Source: CAYMZZ01 sp044463125 (lineage in GTDB: Bacteria; Bacteroidota; Bacteroidia; Chitinophagales; Chitinophagaceae). Taken from it: a stretch of 64,000 nt of DNA. The first letter of the stretch is position 1. Every line of letters starts with the position of its first letter. The notes below the pieces were generated by a model. It did not search any database, had not been told where the DNA came from, and saw nothing but the letters and a program-made list of their open reading frames with translations. Below are positions 26,935 through 35,161 of this stretch, piece after piece. Location of the stretch: the NCBI GenBank assembly GCA_044463125.1, contig JBIQMS010000007.1, positions 62,001-126,000 of the forward strand, read 5' to 3'. The position numbers were made by a program, and so were the translations under genes.

Positions 26935-27263
26935 ATCGTAAGGCGTGAGTTTAGGGTTTAAGGTTTAGGGTTTAAAGTTTAAGGTTGGTTGGTGGGTTTG
27001 GTTTTGATTTTTTGAAGAAAATGTATCCAACCTGAACTATAGAACTATCGTCGCCCCGCCCTGGCGGGGCGACGATAGTTCTATTGGAGATGTACATCTT
27101 CTTAATCAAAATTCAAGTCTGAATTAATGTTGAAAGGTTTATTCTGAATCACATATCTGCATTTACTTACACAGTTTTTTTTCACCCCCCCAAACCTTAA
27201 ACTTTAAACCCTAAACCCTAAACAAAAAACGTAAAACGTATTACGTACTACGTAAAACGTTCT
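26923..27263. repeat. Composite inverted repeat enclosing a perfect palindrome
   Basis: The order is family A units (26923-26948), GTTTARR heptamers (26949-26985), a unique stretch, a 22-bp-arm palindrome (27039-27084), another unique stretch, complementary heptamers (27189-27222) and ACGTNNN units (27223-27263). It fills the whole 306-bp space between convergent mtgA and the kinase gene and supplies the stop codons of both. Confidence 0.85.
27039..27084. repeat. Perfect 22-bp-arm palindrome
   Basis: Arms 27039-27060 and 27063-27084 are perfectly complementary with a 2-nt centre (CT). The core is CGTCGCCCCGCC and the outer part ATAGAACTAT. It sits in the loop of the larger composite repeat. 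Confidence 0.9.
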
Positions 27264-27804
27264 CCACTGCTGCAATCGCCTGCTCCAGCCTCTCCCCTTC
27301 CTGTCCTTTAATTTCCACCCAGGGAACCGATTGATTGATCATGAGGTCTTTGTAGATCTGAAAGAGTTTTTGTCGCGTTTCCAGATCAGGATACTCGCGG
27401 AGCTCATCGCCCACCCAGGGCAGGTCTGTATTGCAGAGCAGATAGAGGTCATATTGTCGCTCTACAATTTGTTCCAGTACATAGGGATGACATTGGCCAA
27501 ATACAAACTCGCACCATACTTTCATCACGTACATATCGGTATCGATAAACAGGGGCAGATGTCCGCCTGCTTCCAGCAGTTCCTGCGACTGATTCTCCAA
27601 CTCAGCATAGTGCTCATCTTCCAGGGCCAACTGTCCTTTGGCGATGGTGAGTAGGTCGTCGAAAACATAATCGGTGCCGTTGGTCAACAGAAACTCCCGC
27701 GCAAATTCAGGTACCCAGCGTGTTTCAAAATGCTGAGCCAAAGCTTGGGCAAGCGTACTCTTGCCCGTGCTTTCGGGACCAATTATTACGATTCTTTTTA
27801 TCAT
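27241..27804 (-). CDS. NadR/Ttd14-type AAA kinase (probable nicotinamide riboside kinase)
   Basis: A P-loop ATPase with IGPESTGKST at residues 8-17, then RWVPEFAREFL, IDTDMYVMKVWCEFVFG and YDLYLLCNTDLPWVGDELRE. These match the kinase domain of NadR, which phosphorylates nicotinamide riboside to NMN. There is no HTH or adenylyltransferase part, so this is the single-domain form (187 residues). pnuC lies about 0.8 kb upstream on the same strand, supporting a salvage role. The last codons (VLRST-stop) are written by an ACGTNNN repeat. Confidence 0.87.
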   Translation of the reverse strand: MIKRIVIIGPESTGKSTLAQALAQHFETRWVPEFAREFLLTNGTDYVFDDLLTIAKGQLALEDEHYAELENQSQELLEAGGHLPLFIDTDMYVMKVWCEFVFGQCHPYVLEQIVERQYDLYLLCNTDLPWVGDELREYPDLETRQKLFQIYKDLMINQSVPWVEIKGQEGERLEQAIAAVENVLRST

Positions 27805-27814
27805 AGCAATTGAA

Positions 27815-27941
27815 GAGTTTAAGGTTTAGGGTTTAAGGTTTAAGGAAAATGCAGGTGAAAGGTCTTCGCAAATAATTACTTTAAACTTTAAACCCTAAAC
27901 CTTAAACTTCACTCACGCCTCACGATTCACGTCTCACGTTG
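27815..27941. repeat. Facing GTTTARR arms with CGTGARN array
   Basis: GTTTAAG/GTTTAGG units (27817-27845), a 35-bp spacer, the complementary arm (27881-27909), then family A units on the minus strand (27910-27941). The A array lies at the 3' end of the GyrI-like gene and forms its stop codon. Confidence 0.8.
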
Positions 27942-28409
27942 CTTAACGGGTATCCATATTTCCTCTTCCGATTCCGGATCATTATTCCTGTATCTCTCGC
28001 CCAATATTTCAAAATGCGGGCGGTTATCCAATTCGTATGCTGAATTGGGAATCCATGTACCATAAATGTATTGGAAAACCTCATTGTTGGCTCCGGAGCC
28101 CTTGTAGTCAAATACTGCATAAAGCCCGGCGGGCAGCACAAAGGTTTCCATACCCTTGGGTATATTTTCAAAAGCGGCGACTTCAACAGCGGCCCATCTT
28201 TCAAACACATTGGTCGGATGAAAGTTTTCGAAATGGTCGGGCCTGTAAATAGCCAACGATATCAGATCGCTGTTCAGGTTGTTTCGGATTTCCCTTCTTT
28301 TTGGCATGAATGATTGCCATAGTGCGGCGATTTTATAGTTGTCAAAGCTCATGCTCATTCGCATGCCCAGCAGCTTCTTTTCAGCCAGTGTTTCTATTCT
28401 GGGAGTCAT
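27927..28409 (-). CDS. GyrI-like / AraC effector-binding domain protein
   Basis: A 160-residue single GyrI-like domain, used by SbmC/GyrI and AraC-type regulators to bind small molecules. It shows MTPRIETLAEKKLLGMRMS, then FVLPAGLYAVFDYKG, YIYGTWIPNSAYELDNRPHFEILG, and ends with EEEIWIPVK. ATG 28409 is preferred: the longer frame to 28496 reads through a palindromic repeat and is not conserved in character. The tail QRET-stop comes from a CGTGARN unit. No DNA-binding domain is present. It sits between the NadR-like kinase and pnuC, but a link with NAD salvage is only positional. Confidence 0.85.
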   Translation of the reverse strand: MTPRIETLAEKKLLGMRMSMSFDNYKIAALWQSFMPKRREIRNNLNSDLISLAIYRPDHFENFHPTNVFERWAAVEVAAFENIPKGMETFVLPAGLYAVFDYKGSGANNEVFQYIYGTWIPNSAYELDNRPHFEILGERYRNNDPESEEEIWIPVKQRET

Positions 28410-28446
28410 TATTTTTATAATATAGTTATTCAGTTCTTCTTTGCGT

Positions 28447-28499
28447 TCTTTGCGAATTCTTTGCGCCTGCCGCAGGCAGGCGCAAAGAATTCGCAAAGA
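28447..28499. repeat. Perfect 25-bp-arm hairpin of family D
   Basis: Arms 28447-28471 and 28475-28499 are perfect around GCA. The arm contains CTTTGCGAATTCTTTGCG and CCTGCC. It lies directly upstream of the GyrI-like gene in the space before pnuC's 3' end. Confidence 0.88.
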
Positions 28500-28577
28500 G
28501 CGCGACTATAGGACGAGAGGATATATCTGATGCACTTATTCTAATATGTATGCATAATTAATACAACAAAGCAACTT

Positions 28578-28637
28578 TCGACGATTCAACAATTCAACGA
28601 TTAAACGATTCAACGATTAAACAGTTCAACCCTTAAA
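28578..28637 (-). repeat. AACGATTN octamer array
   Basis: Octamers such as AACGATTC, AACAATTC and AACGATTA repeat about seven times, ending at the stop region of pnuC. This is the same family as the GTTGATTN octamers at 24708, on the other strand. Confidence 0.75.
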
Positions 28638-29213
28638 CATTCCAGCTTTCTTCCTCCAGCTTGCCAATCCAAAAAATGCAAATACAAGCAATATCAAATA
28701 ATAGCCTGCAGTTTTTTCCAGGCCTTTTACATAATAAAGAGGAATGCTCACCGCATTGGTCAAAATCCACCAATGCCAACTTTCTACTTTTTTGCGGGTC
28801 ATCAGCCACATACCGGTGAAGGCGGCGGCGGTAGCCAGTGCATCGGCCCAGGGTATGGCCCCTTCCCAGAAATAAGTTTTCAAACTCGCGATGGCCAGCC
28901 AGGCTCCCGCGAATAGCAGTAGGAAATAGATCAGTTGAATTTTGAGCAGGCGGCGGCTCGAGAATTGAATATGCAATACCTTTTCCTGCTTTTCATTGCG
29001 CTTTGCCCACATGATCCAGCCATAAAGACTCATGACCGTGTAGTAGAAATTTACCGTGGCTTCGCCTGGCAAATGGTAGCGAAAGCTCAGGTACACATAC
29101 AGGCTGGTATTCACAAGCCCTACGGGATAGGTGTAGATACTTTCCTGGCGGCTCAGCCAAACACTGGCCAGCCCCGAAATGATAGCGATGATTTCAAGTA
29201 TGGGGTCCAGGGA
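28626..29213 (-). CDS. pnuC: Nicotinamide riboside transporter PnuC, 5' end disrupted or atypical start
   Basis: An inner-membrane facilitator that imports nicotinamide riboside. The frame shows LYVYLSFRYHLPGEATVNFYYTVMSLYGWIMWAK and, near the end, ILTNAVSIPLYYVKG, both typical. The first ATG/GTG in frame (29114) would lose the first helix. Upstream codons in the same frame read ILEIIAIISGLASVWLS and YTYPVGLVNTSL, clearly PnuC, up to a TGA at 29214-29216. An ATG at 29250 is one base out of frame (MPVSILFNGKSLIPG), so a single-base difference near the CCCC run at 29202-29206 would join it. This is either a real frameshift, a sequencing error, or a non-ATG start. It lies close to the NadR-like kinase. 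Confidence 0.85.
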   Translation of the reverse strand, partial: SLDPILEIIAIISGLASVWLSRQESIYTYPVGLVNTSLYVYLSFRYHLPGEATVNFYYTVMSLYGWIMWAKRNEKQEKVLHIQFSSRRLLKIQLIYFLLLFAGAWLAIASLKTYFWEGAIPWADALATAAAFTGMWLMTRKKVESWHWWILTNAVSIPLYYVKGLEKTAGYYLILLVFAFFGLASWRKKAGMFKG

Positions 29214-29292
29214 TCAGGGATTTTCCGTTGAAGAGTATTGATACAGGCATTGAGTATGCAAGATACTAAATGCCGCCTGTATCAAGCTTCTT

Positions 29293-29943
29293 TCAATGCG
29301 GACGTTTACCCCGGAAAAGGCGGATGCTCAACAGAAGAATGAGCAGACCCATCATCAATCGAAACCAGGTCATTTGTGGCGTGGCCCATGTCAGCAACAA
29401 CAACCCCAGTAAGAAGGGCTCGCAAACGAGGTGGTGCGAAACAGGCAGACGGGTTGAAAAGCTGCCGGCCGGCTTTTGAAAAACATGGCGCCACACAGGG
29501 CCTATGCCTGTGAGTTGGCCATGCCCAGCCAGGAAACTGCTGAGCAATACCACCGACCAACCAGTAAAGTAAACAAAGGTCAGTGGCACCATTGCCGAGG
29601 CATCCTCAATCTGCCACACATAGTTGCTGGCCCCCTGCCAGTACTGCATCAGCAGCAACGAAGGCACACATATAAGCGCTACCAGCAAGCTTCGATGCAA
29701 AGCGGGATGTATGGCAGGGAAAAAACCCTGCTTTAACTTCAACAACGAAATAGGCTGGGTGACCAGCGTAAATACCAACACGCCGGTTTGCATTCCCATG
29801 GGCCAGCGCGCGCCAGCGGTAATATTATCCTCACCCGGTATAATGCCGGCGCCGGCAAAACAGATGGCTTTAAACAGTGTGTACCACATCAGTGAATAGG
29901 AAAGTACCCCGGGTACCAGCAATTGCATTCTTTGAATATTCAT
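29293..29943 (-). CDS. NnrU/isoprenylcysteine-methyltransferase-like membrane protein
   Basis: A polytopic membrane protein with five or six hydrophobic segments. The C-terminal part, SHHLVCEPFLLGLLLLTWAT followed by PQMTWFRLMMGLLILLL, resembles the VRHPLYLGFLLAFWATPTMT motif of NnrU and methanethiol S-methyltransferase relatives. The Arg-His-Pro is not preserved (VCEP), so methyl transfer may be lost. ATG 29943 is taken rather than the longer frame, which overlaps the OsmC gene. The role is unknown. It follows the OsmC gene on the same strand. Confidence 0.6.
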   Translation of the reverse strand: MNIQRMQLLVPGVLSYSLMWYTLFKAICFAGAGIIPGEDNITAGARWPMGMQTGVLVFTLVTQPISLLKLKQGFFPAIHPALHRSLLVALICVPSLLLMQYWQGASNYVWQIEDASAMVPLTFVYFTGWSVVLLSSFLAGHGQLTGIGPVWRHVFQKPAGSFSTRLPVSHHLVCEPFLLGLLLLTWATPQMTWFRLMMGLLILLLSIRLFRGKRPH

Positions 29944-30010
29944 GGCTAAGTGAATCATTTCATGGTTAAGGTGTATGAAAGTGCAGGTTGAAAACAAATC
30001 GCGAAGACCT

Positions 30011-30370
30011 TCATGCCCTGTCGGCCCGCACAATATTTACTTCAATAGGACTGGCGTTGCAAAGGATATCGAACAGCGGTGAAAAGGCGGTGCCCAGTTG
30101 GCGGATCTCCGCTTTCTGCTGTTCGGTGAAATCGCCTTCCAGTTCCACATCTACGCTAATCCGTTGAGGATTGTTTTCATTATCGGCCACGAGGCGCACT
30201 TCCCCCTTCATGTCGATTTCGCCAATAAACTTCGATCGTACCTTGCGCAATGAGTAGCCCCTGGCTGCCGCATGGTACACCATGGCCACACTCAAACTGC
30301 CCGCCAGCGCCTGCAGCGCCAGCTCTCCATCCACCGAACCTGCCTTAAAGGAGGTAGTACCAATTTTCAT
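30011..30370 (-). CDS. OsmC family protein, N-terminally short and lacking the usual Cys
   Basis: OsmC/Ohr proteins detoxify organic peroxides through two cysteines. Here DGELALQALAGSLSVAMVYHAAARGY replaces the common ALAGCL with ALAGSL, so the first catalytic Cys is Ser. A Cys remains in ILCNASPIEV. The protein begins at the central helix: the 40-60 N-terminal residues that form the swapped strands in relatives are absent. ATG 30370 is chosen over TTG 30412. The IGEIDMKGEVRLV and ISVDVELEGDFTEQQ segments support the family. Peroxidase activity is doubtful. Confidence 0.75.
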   Translation of the reverse strand: MKIGTTSFKAGSVDGELALQALAGSLSVAMVYHAAARGYSLRKVRSKFIGEIDMKGEVRLVADNENNPQRISVDVELEGDFTEQQKAEIRQLGTAFSPLFDILCNASPIEVNIVRADRA

Positions 30371-30444
30371 TTTTTTAGGAATAAGGTTATTGTAAGCAAT
30401 ATTTAAATCCAACCATCACCCCGATTATAAAGCCTGCCACTAAT

Positions 30445-30585
30445 CTCATCCATTCATCTTATCCATCCGTCCCATCCATTCGTACTATCCATTCATCTCA
30501 TCCATTCGTCTTATCCATCCATCCCATCCATCGATCTAATCCCATCCCTCCATCCAATCCCGCCAATCCTTCCATCCTAATCAAG
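30445..30585. repeat. 13-bp degenerate tandem tract (ATCCATNCNTCNN)
   Basis: About eight units of 13 bp, such as ATCCATTCGTACT and ATCCATTCATCTC, with a fixed ATCCAT core and variable remainder. They are followed by AATCAAGG/CCATCATGGCAATCATG-like sequence. The 499-bp space from 30413 to 30911 holds this tract and the promoter of the sensor kinase; I see no gene in it. Confidence 0.75.
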
Positions 30586-30815
30586 GTAATCAAGGCCATC
30601 ATGGCAATCATGATCCGCAAGGATACACCCCATTTCCACCCTTCCATTCAGCATATGAGCAACTATACCCTTTGCCTGTGTAACAAGAGGCGTTGATTGA
30701 GAGAGAATTAATTGAAAACCATTATTACACACGAATTTGCCCTGCTCACTATGGGAGCATTTTCACTCAAGCAACCGGCGCAGCGAATCAAAAACGGCTC
30801 ATTTCACGCAAATCC

Positions 30816-30848
30816 TTTGTTACTTGCATAGGTATAATTGTTAATTTG
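30816..30848 (+). promoter_or_regulatory. Possible Bacteroidota promoter of sensor kinase
   Basis: TTTG at 30816-30819 and TTAATTTG at 30841-30848, spaced by 21 bp, resemble the -33 TTTG and -7 TAnnTTTG boxes. It lies 64 bp before the GTG start of the kinase. Confidence 0.35.
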
Positions 30849-30911
30849 AATTGACCCTTACCCTGTCAACGCACAAAGAGCAAGACCCCCAATCACCAAA
30901 CCAGTATTTCC

Positions 30912-33900
30912 GTGGGACTCAAAACCACTGGTATCCTTATTCTGATAGCGCTGCCCTTTTTACTGAAAGGACAGTATAAGCTGGAGCAGCCCGTGCTGGT
31001 CGGTAAGGAGCATGGTTTGCCCACGCATGATGTACGCTCTATTCGTAAAGGGGCCGATGGATTTATCTGGCTCGCCAGTAGTGAAGGGTTATGCCGCTTC
31101 GATGGCCAGCAGGTGAAAGTGTATAAACCTTCCGCCTATGCACCGGAGTTGAAATTCGACAACATGGTGACCGCCGTGTTGCCTCTCGACAAGGAAATAT
31201 GGATGGGCACTTCGCAAGGCCTGGCGATTCTAAATCCGGAAACGGAAGCCATTCGCTATTATCAATTGGCTGAAACGGGCAAGGCCGATACCCTTCTCAG
31301 AAGTTTCGACCAATCGGTAACCCTGCTTTACCAGGACCGGCAGGGTGATATCTGGCTTGGTACACGCGACCGCGGCGCCTGGATGTATGAAAAAACGAAA
31401 GACAATTTCCGCAAATTCCTGTTTCCCCACTCGGCCTATAAACCCCTGAAACCTGTCCTGGGGGCCAATCATACCATCCTCAGTATTGAAGCTTCGCGCT
31501 ATAATGATTCCATTATTTACGTGGGCACAGTGGCCGGGCTGCAGGAAATAAACAAAGTGAACGGACAGGTGCGTTGGTACACTTATCCGCAAGATGATAA
31601 AGAACACCAGGTTTCGCTGAATGCCTTTCGGCGCATGTATCATCATGATAATGGGCTGCTTTATGTGGGAAGCTGGGGCGCCGGAGTTAATGTATTCGAT
31701 CCGGAAACAAAAAGCTTTACGCCGATTGTAGTGAAGAAGGGCGATCCGCATGGTATCATTCGTTCTTCCATCACCAGCATCAAAAGAAAAAGTAACCAGG
31801 AGCTTTGGATTACCACAGGAAGAGGACTTATTGTGTACGACACGCAATTGGAAACCGTTACCTGGTATAAACTAAACCGGCCCGACAAGAACGAATATTA
31901 TGGAGTGGACTATATTGACGATGCCAACCGCATCTGGCATACCGATATCAATGGCATCCAGTATTTTGATCCGGTAGTGCAGCAGTTTACGCATTATTCA
32001 TTTGAAGAATTATTTAGCGGCGACTGGGCCTTTGTATTTTACATGGCTCCTGAGAAGGATCGGAACTCGCTGATCGTTTGCCCACGGGTGGGGGAAGCCC
32101 TGTATCGCTTCGATAAGTATCGAAAAAGCTGGACGGCTTTTCCATTCAATGGATTGAAAAAGCTGGGTTTTTCGCACATCATTGTGCGTGGATTTGTGGA
32201 GCTCGACCCCGGCCATTATTTGATTTCGGCAGACGAGGGTCTGTTTCTTTATGATTTGTATTCGCAGCAGTTGCGTGTGATGCCTCGGCAACCTCCCGTC
32301 CGCTTCAAGCGCTGGGGCGATCTGGAGAAGGACGCGCAAGGCAATATTTGGATTACAGCCGACGCTGATGGTTTGATTCGTTGGGACCGAAAGAAAGATC
32401 AGTTCCGCGTATTCAAAGCCGAATTGTCGTATGGCGCCGATTCGGGTGGTGTAGGTCGGCAGAGTCAACTCTACCACGATAGCCGCGGTAATATCTGGGT
32501 GGCGCGAATGGGGGGCTATTCGGTGTATTTGCAGAATGAAGACCGTTTTGTACACCAGATTTTTTACAAGGACACGGCTCACAGTTTCCCTTTCATTTTT
32601 GATTTTGCGGAAGACCGCAATGGCCGTATGTGGATGTCAACGGGCGATGGCTGGTATGGTTATGCCGATATTAATGAGACCGAGAAAGGCATTATTCAAA
32701 AGTTTGACCTGAAAGAGCGCGATATTTCCGGCCACTTCACCTATATGGCGCGCGACCTGGATGGCAATGTGTGGGGTTTCACTCCGCATGAGCTCATCCG
32801 GATCAATGCCTCGGACCTTTCCATCAGCCAGTTTAGTTTCAGTTATGGCGTGAAGTCGGGCGACTTTTTTCATTTCAGCTTTTTGCCTTCGGGTGAAATG
32901 GTTTTTGGAGGTCGCAACGAGATCACCATGGCCAATCCTTCGGAACTGCAACGTAATCGTGAGCTGCCCGTGCCTTATATTATGCAATTGAAAGTGCTGA
33001 ACAGGCCCGTGGCATCCACTCCTTTGCTTAACCTGAAGCTGAGTCACCGGGAGAACTTTCTGTCATTATTCTTTTCCGCCAAAGCCTATACCATGCCGCA
33101 GGGAGTGGTTTTTCGCTACCGGCTCAAAGGCTTCGATGATTGGGTGGAGACAACTACCGGCCGGTTGGCCAATTATACCAATATTCCTCCGGGCGATTAT
33201 ACCTTTCAATTGCAGGCGGCCAACAACGAAAGAATCTGGAACGAACACATGCTCGAGATCCCCGTTCATATCGCCACACCCTGGTGGCTTACCTGGTGGT
33301 TTCGGGTAGGATCCATTCTCCTTTTCCTGGGAGGTATTTATTGGTTATACCGTTTCCGCATAAAGCAGATCAAGAAAAAAGAGAAGCTGAAAACGCAGTA
33401 CGAGAAGAAACTGGCCAATGTGGAAATGACGGCCCTGCTGGCGCAAATGAATCCGCATTTTCTGTTCAACAGCCTCAACTCTATCGACAGTTATATCATT
33501 CGAAACGAATCGGGGAAAGCATCGGAGTATCTCAACAATTTCGCCCGTCTGATGCGACTGATTCTGCAAAACTCGCGATCAAATTATATCAGTCTGAAAG
33601 ATGAACTGGAAGCGCTGGACCTTTACTTGCAAATGGAAAGCCTGCGTTTTCGCGACAAGTTTCAATACCGTATCCATGTGGATGAAACACTTGATGCCGC
33701 ATCGGTAGTGATACCTCCCATGTTGATACAACCCTATGTGGAAAATGCGATCTGGCATGGCTTGATGCACAAAAAGGATGGGGGCTGCGGTGTGGTGGAA
33801 ATACATATAAGCCAGGACAGGGAGAATAACCTGGTATGTATCGTGCGCGACAATGGTATCGGCAGAGTGAGAGCTGAAGCCATCAAGGCGCAAAATCCCG

Positions 33901-34058
33901 GCAACCGCAAAAAATCGATGGGGATGCAAATTACCCGCGACAGGATAGAAATGATCAACAAATTGTATAACAGCAGCACGGAAGTAAAGATCACCGACCT
34001 GGTAGATGCGGAAGGCCAACCCGCCGGAACGGAAGTGAGGCTGGTGATTCCCATTTAG
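30912..34058 (+). CDS. Propeller-type sensor histidine kinase (LytS-like output)
   Basis: A membrane sensor kinase. A signal peptide is followed by repeated propeller blades (residues ~25-690; for example GADGFIWLASSEGLCRFDG, QGDIWLGTRDRGAWMYE). Next come a Y_Y_Y domain (VVFRYRLKGFDDWVETT), one membrane helix at ~788-812, and a His_kinase domain with AQMNPHFLFNSLNSIDSYI (His849), PPMLIQPYVENAIWHGL and the ATPase box RDNGIGR. The start GTG 30912 gives a proper signal peptide. Such proteins in Bacteroidota often sense polysaccharide breakdown products, but no SusC/SusD or glycoside hydrolase is near, so the ligand is unknown. The paired regulator follows after 221 bp of repeats. Confidence 0.93.
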   Translation: MGLKTTGILILIALPFLLKGQYKLEQPVLVGKEHGLPTHDVRSIRKGADGFIWLASSEGLCRFDGQQVKVYKPSAYAPELKFDNMVTAVLPLDKEIWMGTSQGLAILNPETEAIRYYQLAETGKADTLLRSFDQSVTLLYQDRQGDIWLGTRDRGAWMYEKTKDNFRKFLFPHSAYKPLKPVLGANHTILSIEASRYNDSIIYVGTVAGLQEINKVNGQVRWYTYPQDDKEHQVSLNAFRRMYHHDNGLLYVGSWGAGVNVFDPETKSFTPIVVKKGDPHGIIRSSITSIKRKSNQELWITTGRGLIVYDTQLETVTWYKLNRPDKNEYYGVDYIDDANRIWHTDINGIQYFDPVVQQFTHYSFEELFSGDWAFVFYMAPEKDRNSLIVCPRVGEALYRFDKYRKSWTAFPFNGLKKLGFSHIIVRGFVELDPGHYLISADEGLFLYDLYSQQLRVMPRQPPVRFKRWGDLEKDAQGNIWITADADGLIRWDRKKDQFRVFKAELSYGADSGGVGRQSQLYHDSRGNIWVARMGGYSVYLQNEDRFVHQIFYKDTAHSFPFIFDFAEDRNGRMWMSTGDGWYGYADINETEKGIIQKFDLKERDISGHFTYMARDLDGNVWGFTPHELIRINASDLSISQFSFSYGVKSGDFFHFSFLPSGEMVFGGRNEITMANPSELQRNRELPVPYIMQLKVLNRPVASTPLLNLKLSHRENFLSLFFSAKAYTMPQGVVFRYRLKGFDDWVETTTGRLANYTNIPPGDYTFQLQAANNERIWNEHMLEIPVHIATPWWLTWWFRVGSILLFLGGIYWLYRFRIKQIKKKEKLKTQYEKKLANVEMTALLAQMNPHFLFNSLNSIDSYIIRNESGKASEYLNNFARLMRLILQNSRSNYISLKDELEALDLYLQMESLRFRDKFQYRIHVDETLDAASVVIPPMLIQPYVENAIWHGLMHKKDGGCGVVEIHISQDRENNLVCIVRDNGIGRVRAEAIKAQNPGNRKKSMGMQITRDRIEMINKLYNSSTEVKITDLVDAEGQPAGTEVRLVIPI

Positions 34059-34059
34059 A

Positions 34060-34250
34060 GACGTGAGGCGTGAGACGTGAGGCGTGAGACGTGAGGCGTG
34101 AATCGTGAATCGTGAGGCGTGAATCGGGTTTAGAGTTTAAGGTTTAAGGTTTAAGGTTTGTGAAACACGCATAGTTCAAGACAACTACCAAAAGGTAACT
34201 ATTTCTTTAAACTTTAAACCTTAAACTCTAAACCCTAAACCCTAAACCCC
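34060..34250. repeat. CGTGARN array with facing GTTTARR arms
   Basis: About nine family A heptamers (34062-34127) follow the kinase stop, then GTTTAAG-type units (34128-34158), a 45-bp spacer, and the complementary arm with CCCTAAACCCTAAACC (34205-34250). The element sits between the kinase and its regulator, where it could uncouple or attenuate their expression. Confidence 0.82.
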
Positions 34251-34279
34251 AACAAGAATTACCATCAAAACAGCAAAAA

Positions 34280-35029
34280 ATGATATCTGCCGTAATCATC
34301 GACGACGAACAACATAGCATTGATACGCTACGTTGGAAATTGCAAAACTACTGTCCGGATGTGGACGTAGTTGCTGCCTTCGACAACCCGGCAGCCGGAG
34401 TGGATTATCTGCGTTCGCAGCCACCCAACCTGCTTTTTCTCGACATTGAAATGCCCATGCTGAATGGCTTCGATGTGCTGGAAGAACTGGGGCGTGAGCT
34501 GCCATTCGACATCATCTTTACCACGGCCTACGACAATTTCGGCATACAGGCTGTGAAGTTCAGCGCCCTCGATTACTTGTTGAAACCCGTTCAGAACAAG
34601 GAGTTGAAAGACGCCATCGACAAGCACCTGAAAAAAGCGCAGCACCGGGTGCCTACGGAGCAGATTGATGTATTGCTCAGCAATGTGCAGGCCGAGAAAA
34701 AGGGCCGTGTAGGCAAAATTGCCCTGGCATCGAAAGAAAGTATTGAGTTTGTAGATGCCCCCGACATCATCTGCTGCGAAGCCAATAGTAATTATACGAA
34801 TGTGTATATGATAGAGGGCAGAAAAAGGGTGATTTCGAAAACCCTACGCGAGTTTGAGGACATGCTGGCCCCGCACCAGTTTTTCCGTCCGCACAACTCC
34901 TACCTCATCAACCTCAACCGCGTGAAGGAGTTTATTCGTGGTGATGGCGGCTTCCTTGTTATGGAGAACAAAATGAAAATACCCGTCTCCAAAACCAAGC
35001 GGGAGGAACTGTTGGATCTTTTGGCCTGA
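34280..35029 (+). CDS. LytTR family response regulator
   Basis: Receiver domain at residues 1-120 with the acidic pocket VIIDDEQ, phospho-acceptor Asp55 in LLFLDIEMP, and KFSALDYLLKP. A LytTR DNA-binding domain follows at ~145-245 (ICCEANSNYTNVYMIEG, FFRPHNSYLINLNRVKEFI). It should be phosphorylated by the preceding LytS-like kinase. The length of 249 residues is normal. Its targets are not evident here. Confidence 0.95.
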   Translation: MISAVIIDDEQHSIDTLRWKLQNYCPDVDVVAAFDNPAAGVDYLRSQPPNLLFLDIEMPMLNGFDVLEELGRELPFDIIFTTAYDNFGIQAVKFSALDYLLKPVQNKELKDAIDKHLKKAQHRVPTEQIDVLLSNVQAEKKGRVGKIALASKESIEFVDAPDIICCEANSNYTNVYMIEGRKRVISKTLREFEDMLAPHQFFRPHNSYLINLNRVKEFIRGDGGFLVMENKMKIPVSKTKREELLDLLA

Positions 35030-35161
35030 AATGGCCTTACTCAATAAACAGTCGTTTGGCTCAAGCCGGGGCTATGCCCAAGCAAATACTATTTTCAGGT
35101 AAGCAACCCGCCTTCATCTTTGTCGTAACAGGCTAATCTGTACTCCAAACCGAACACATGC

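Noticed and set aside
28410..28496. Longer N-terminus for the GyrI-like protein
   Set aside because: The added 29 codons are read from a perfect hairpin repeat and begin with basic, non-family sequence.
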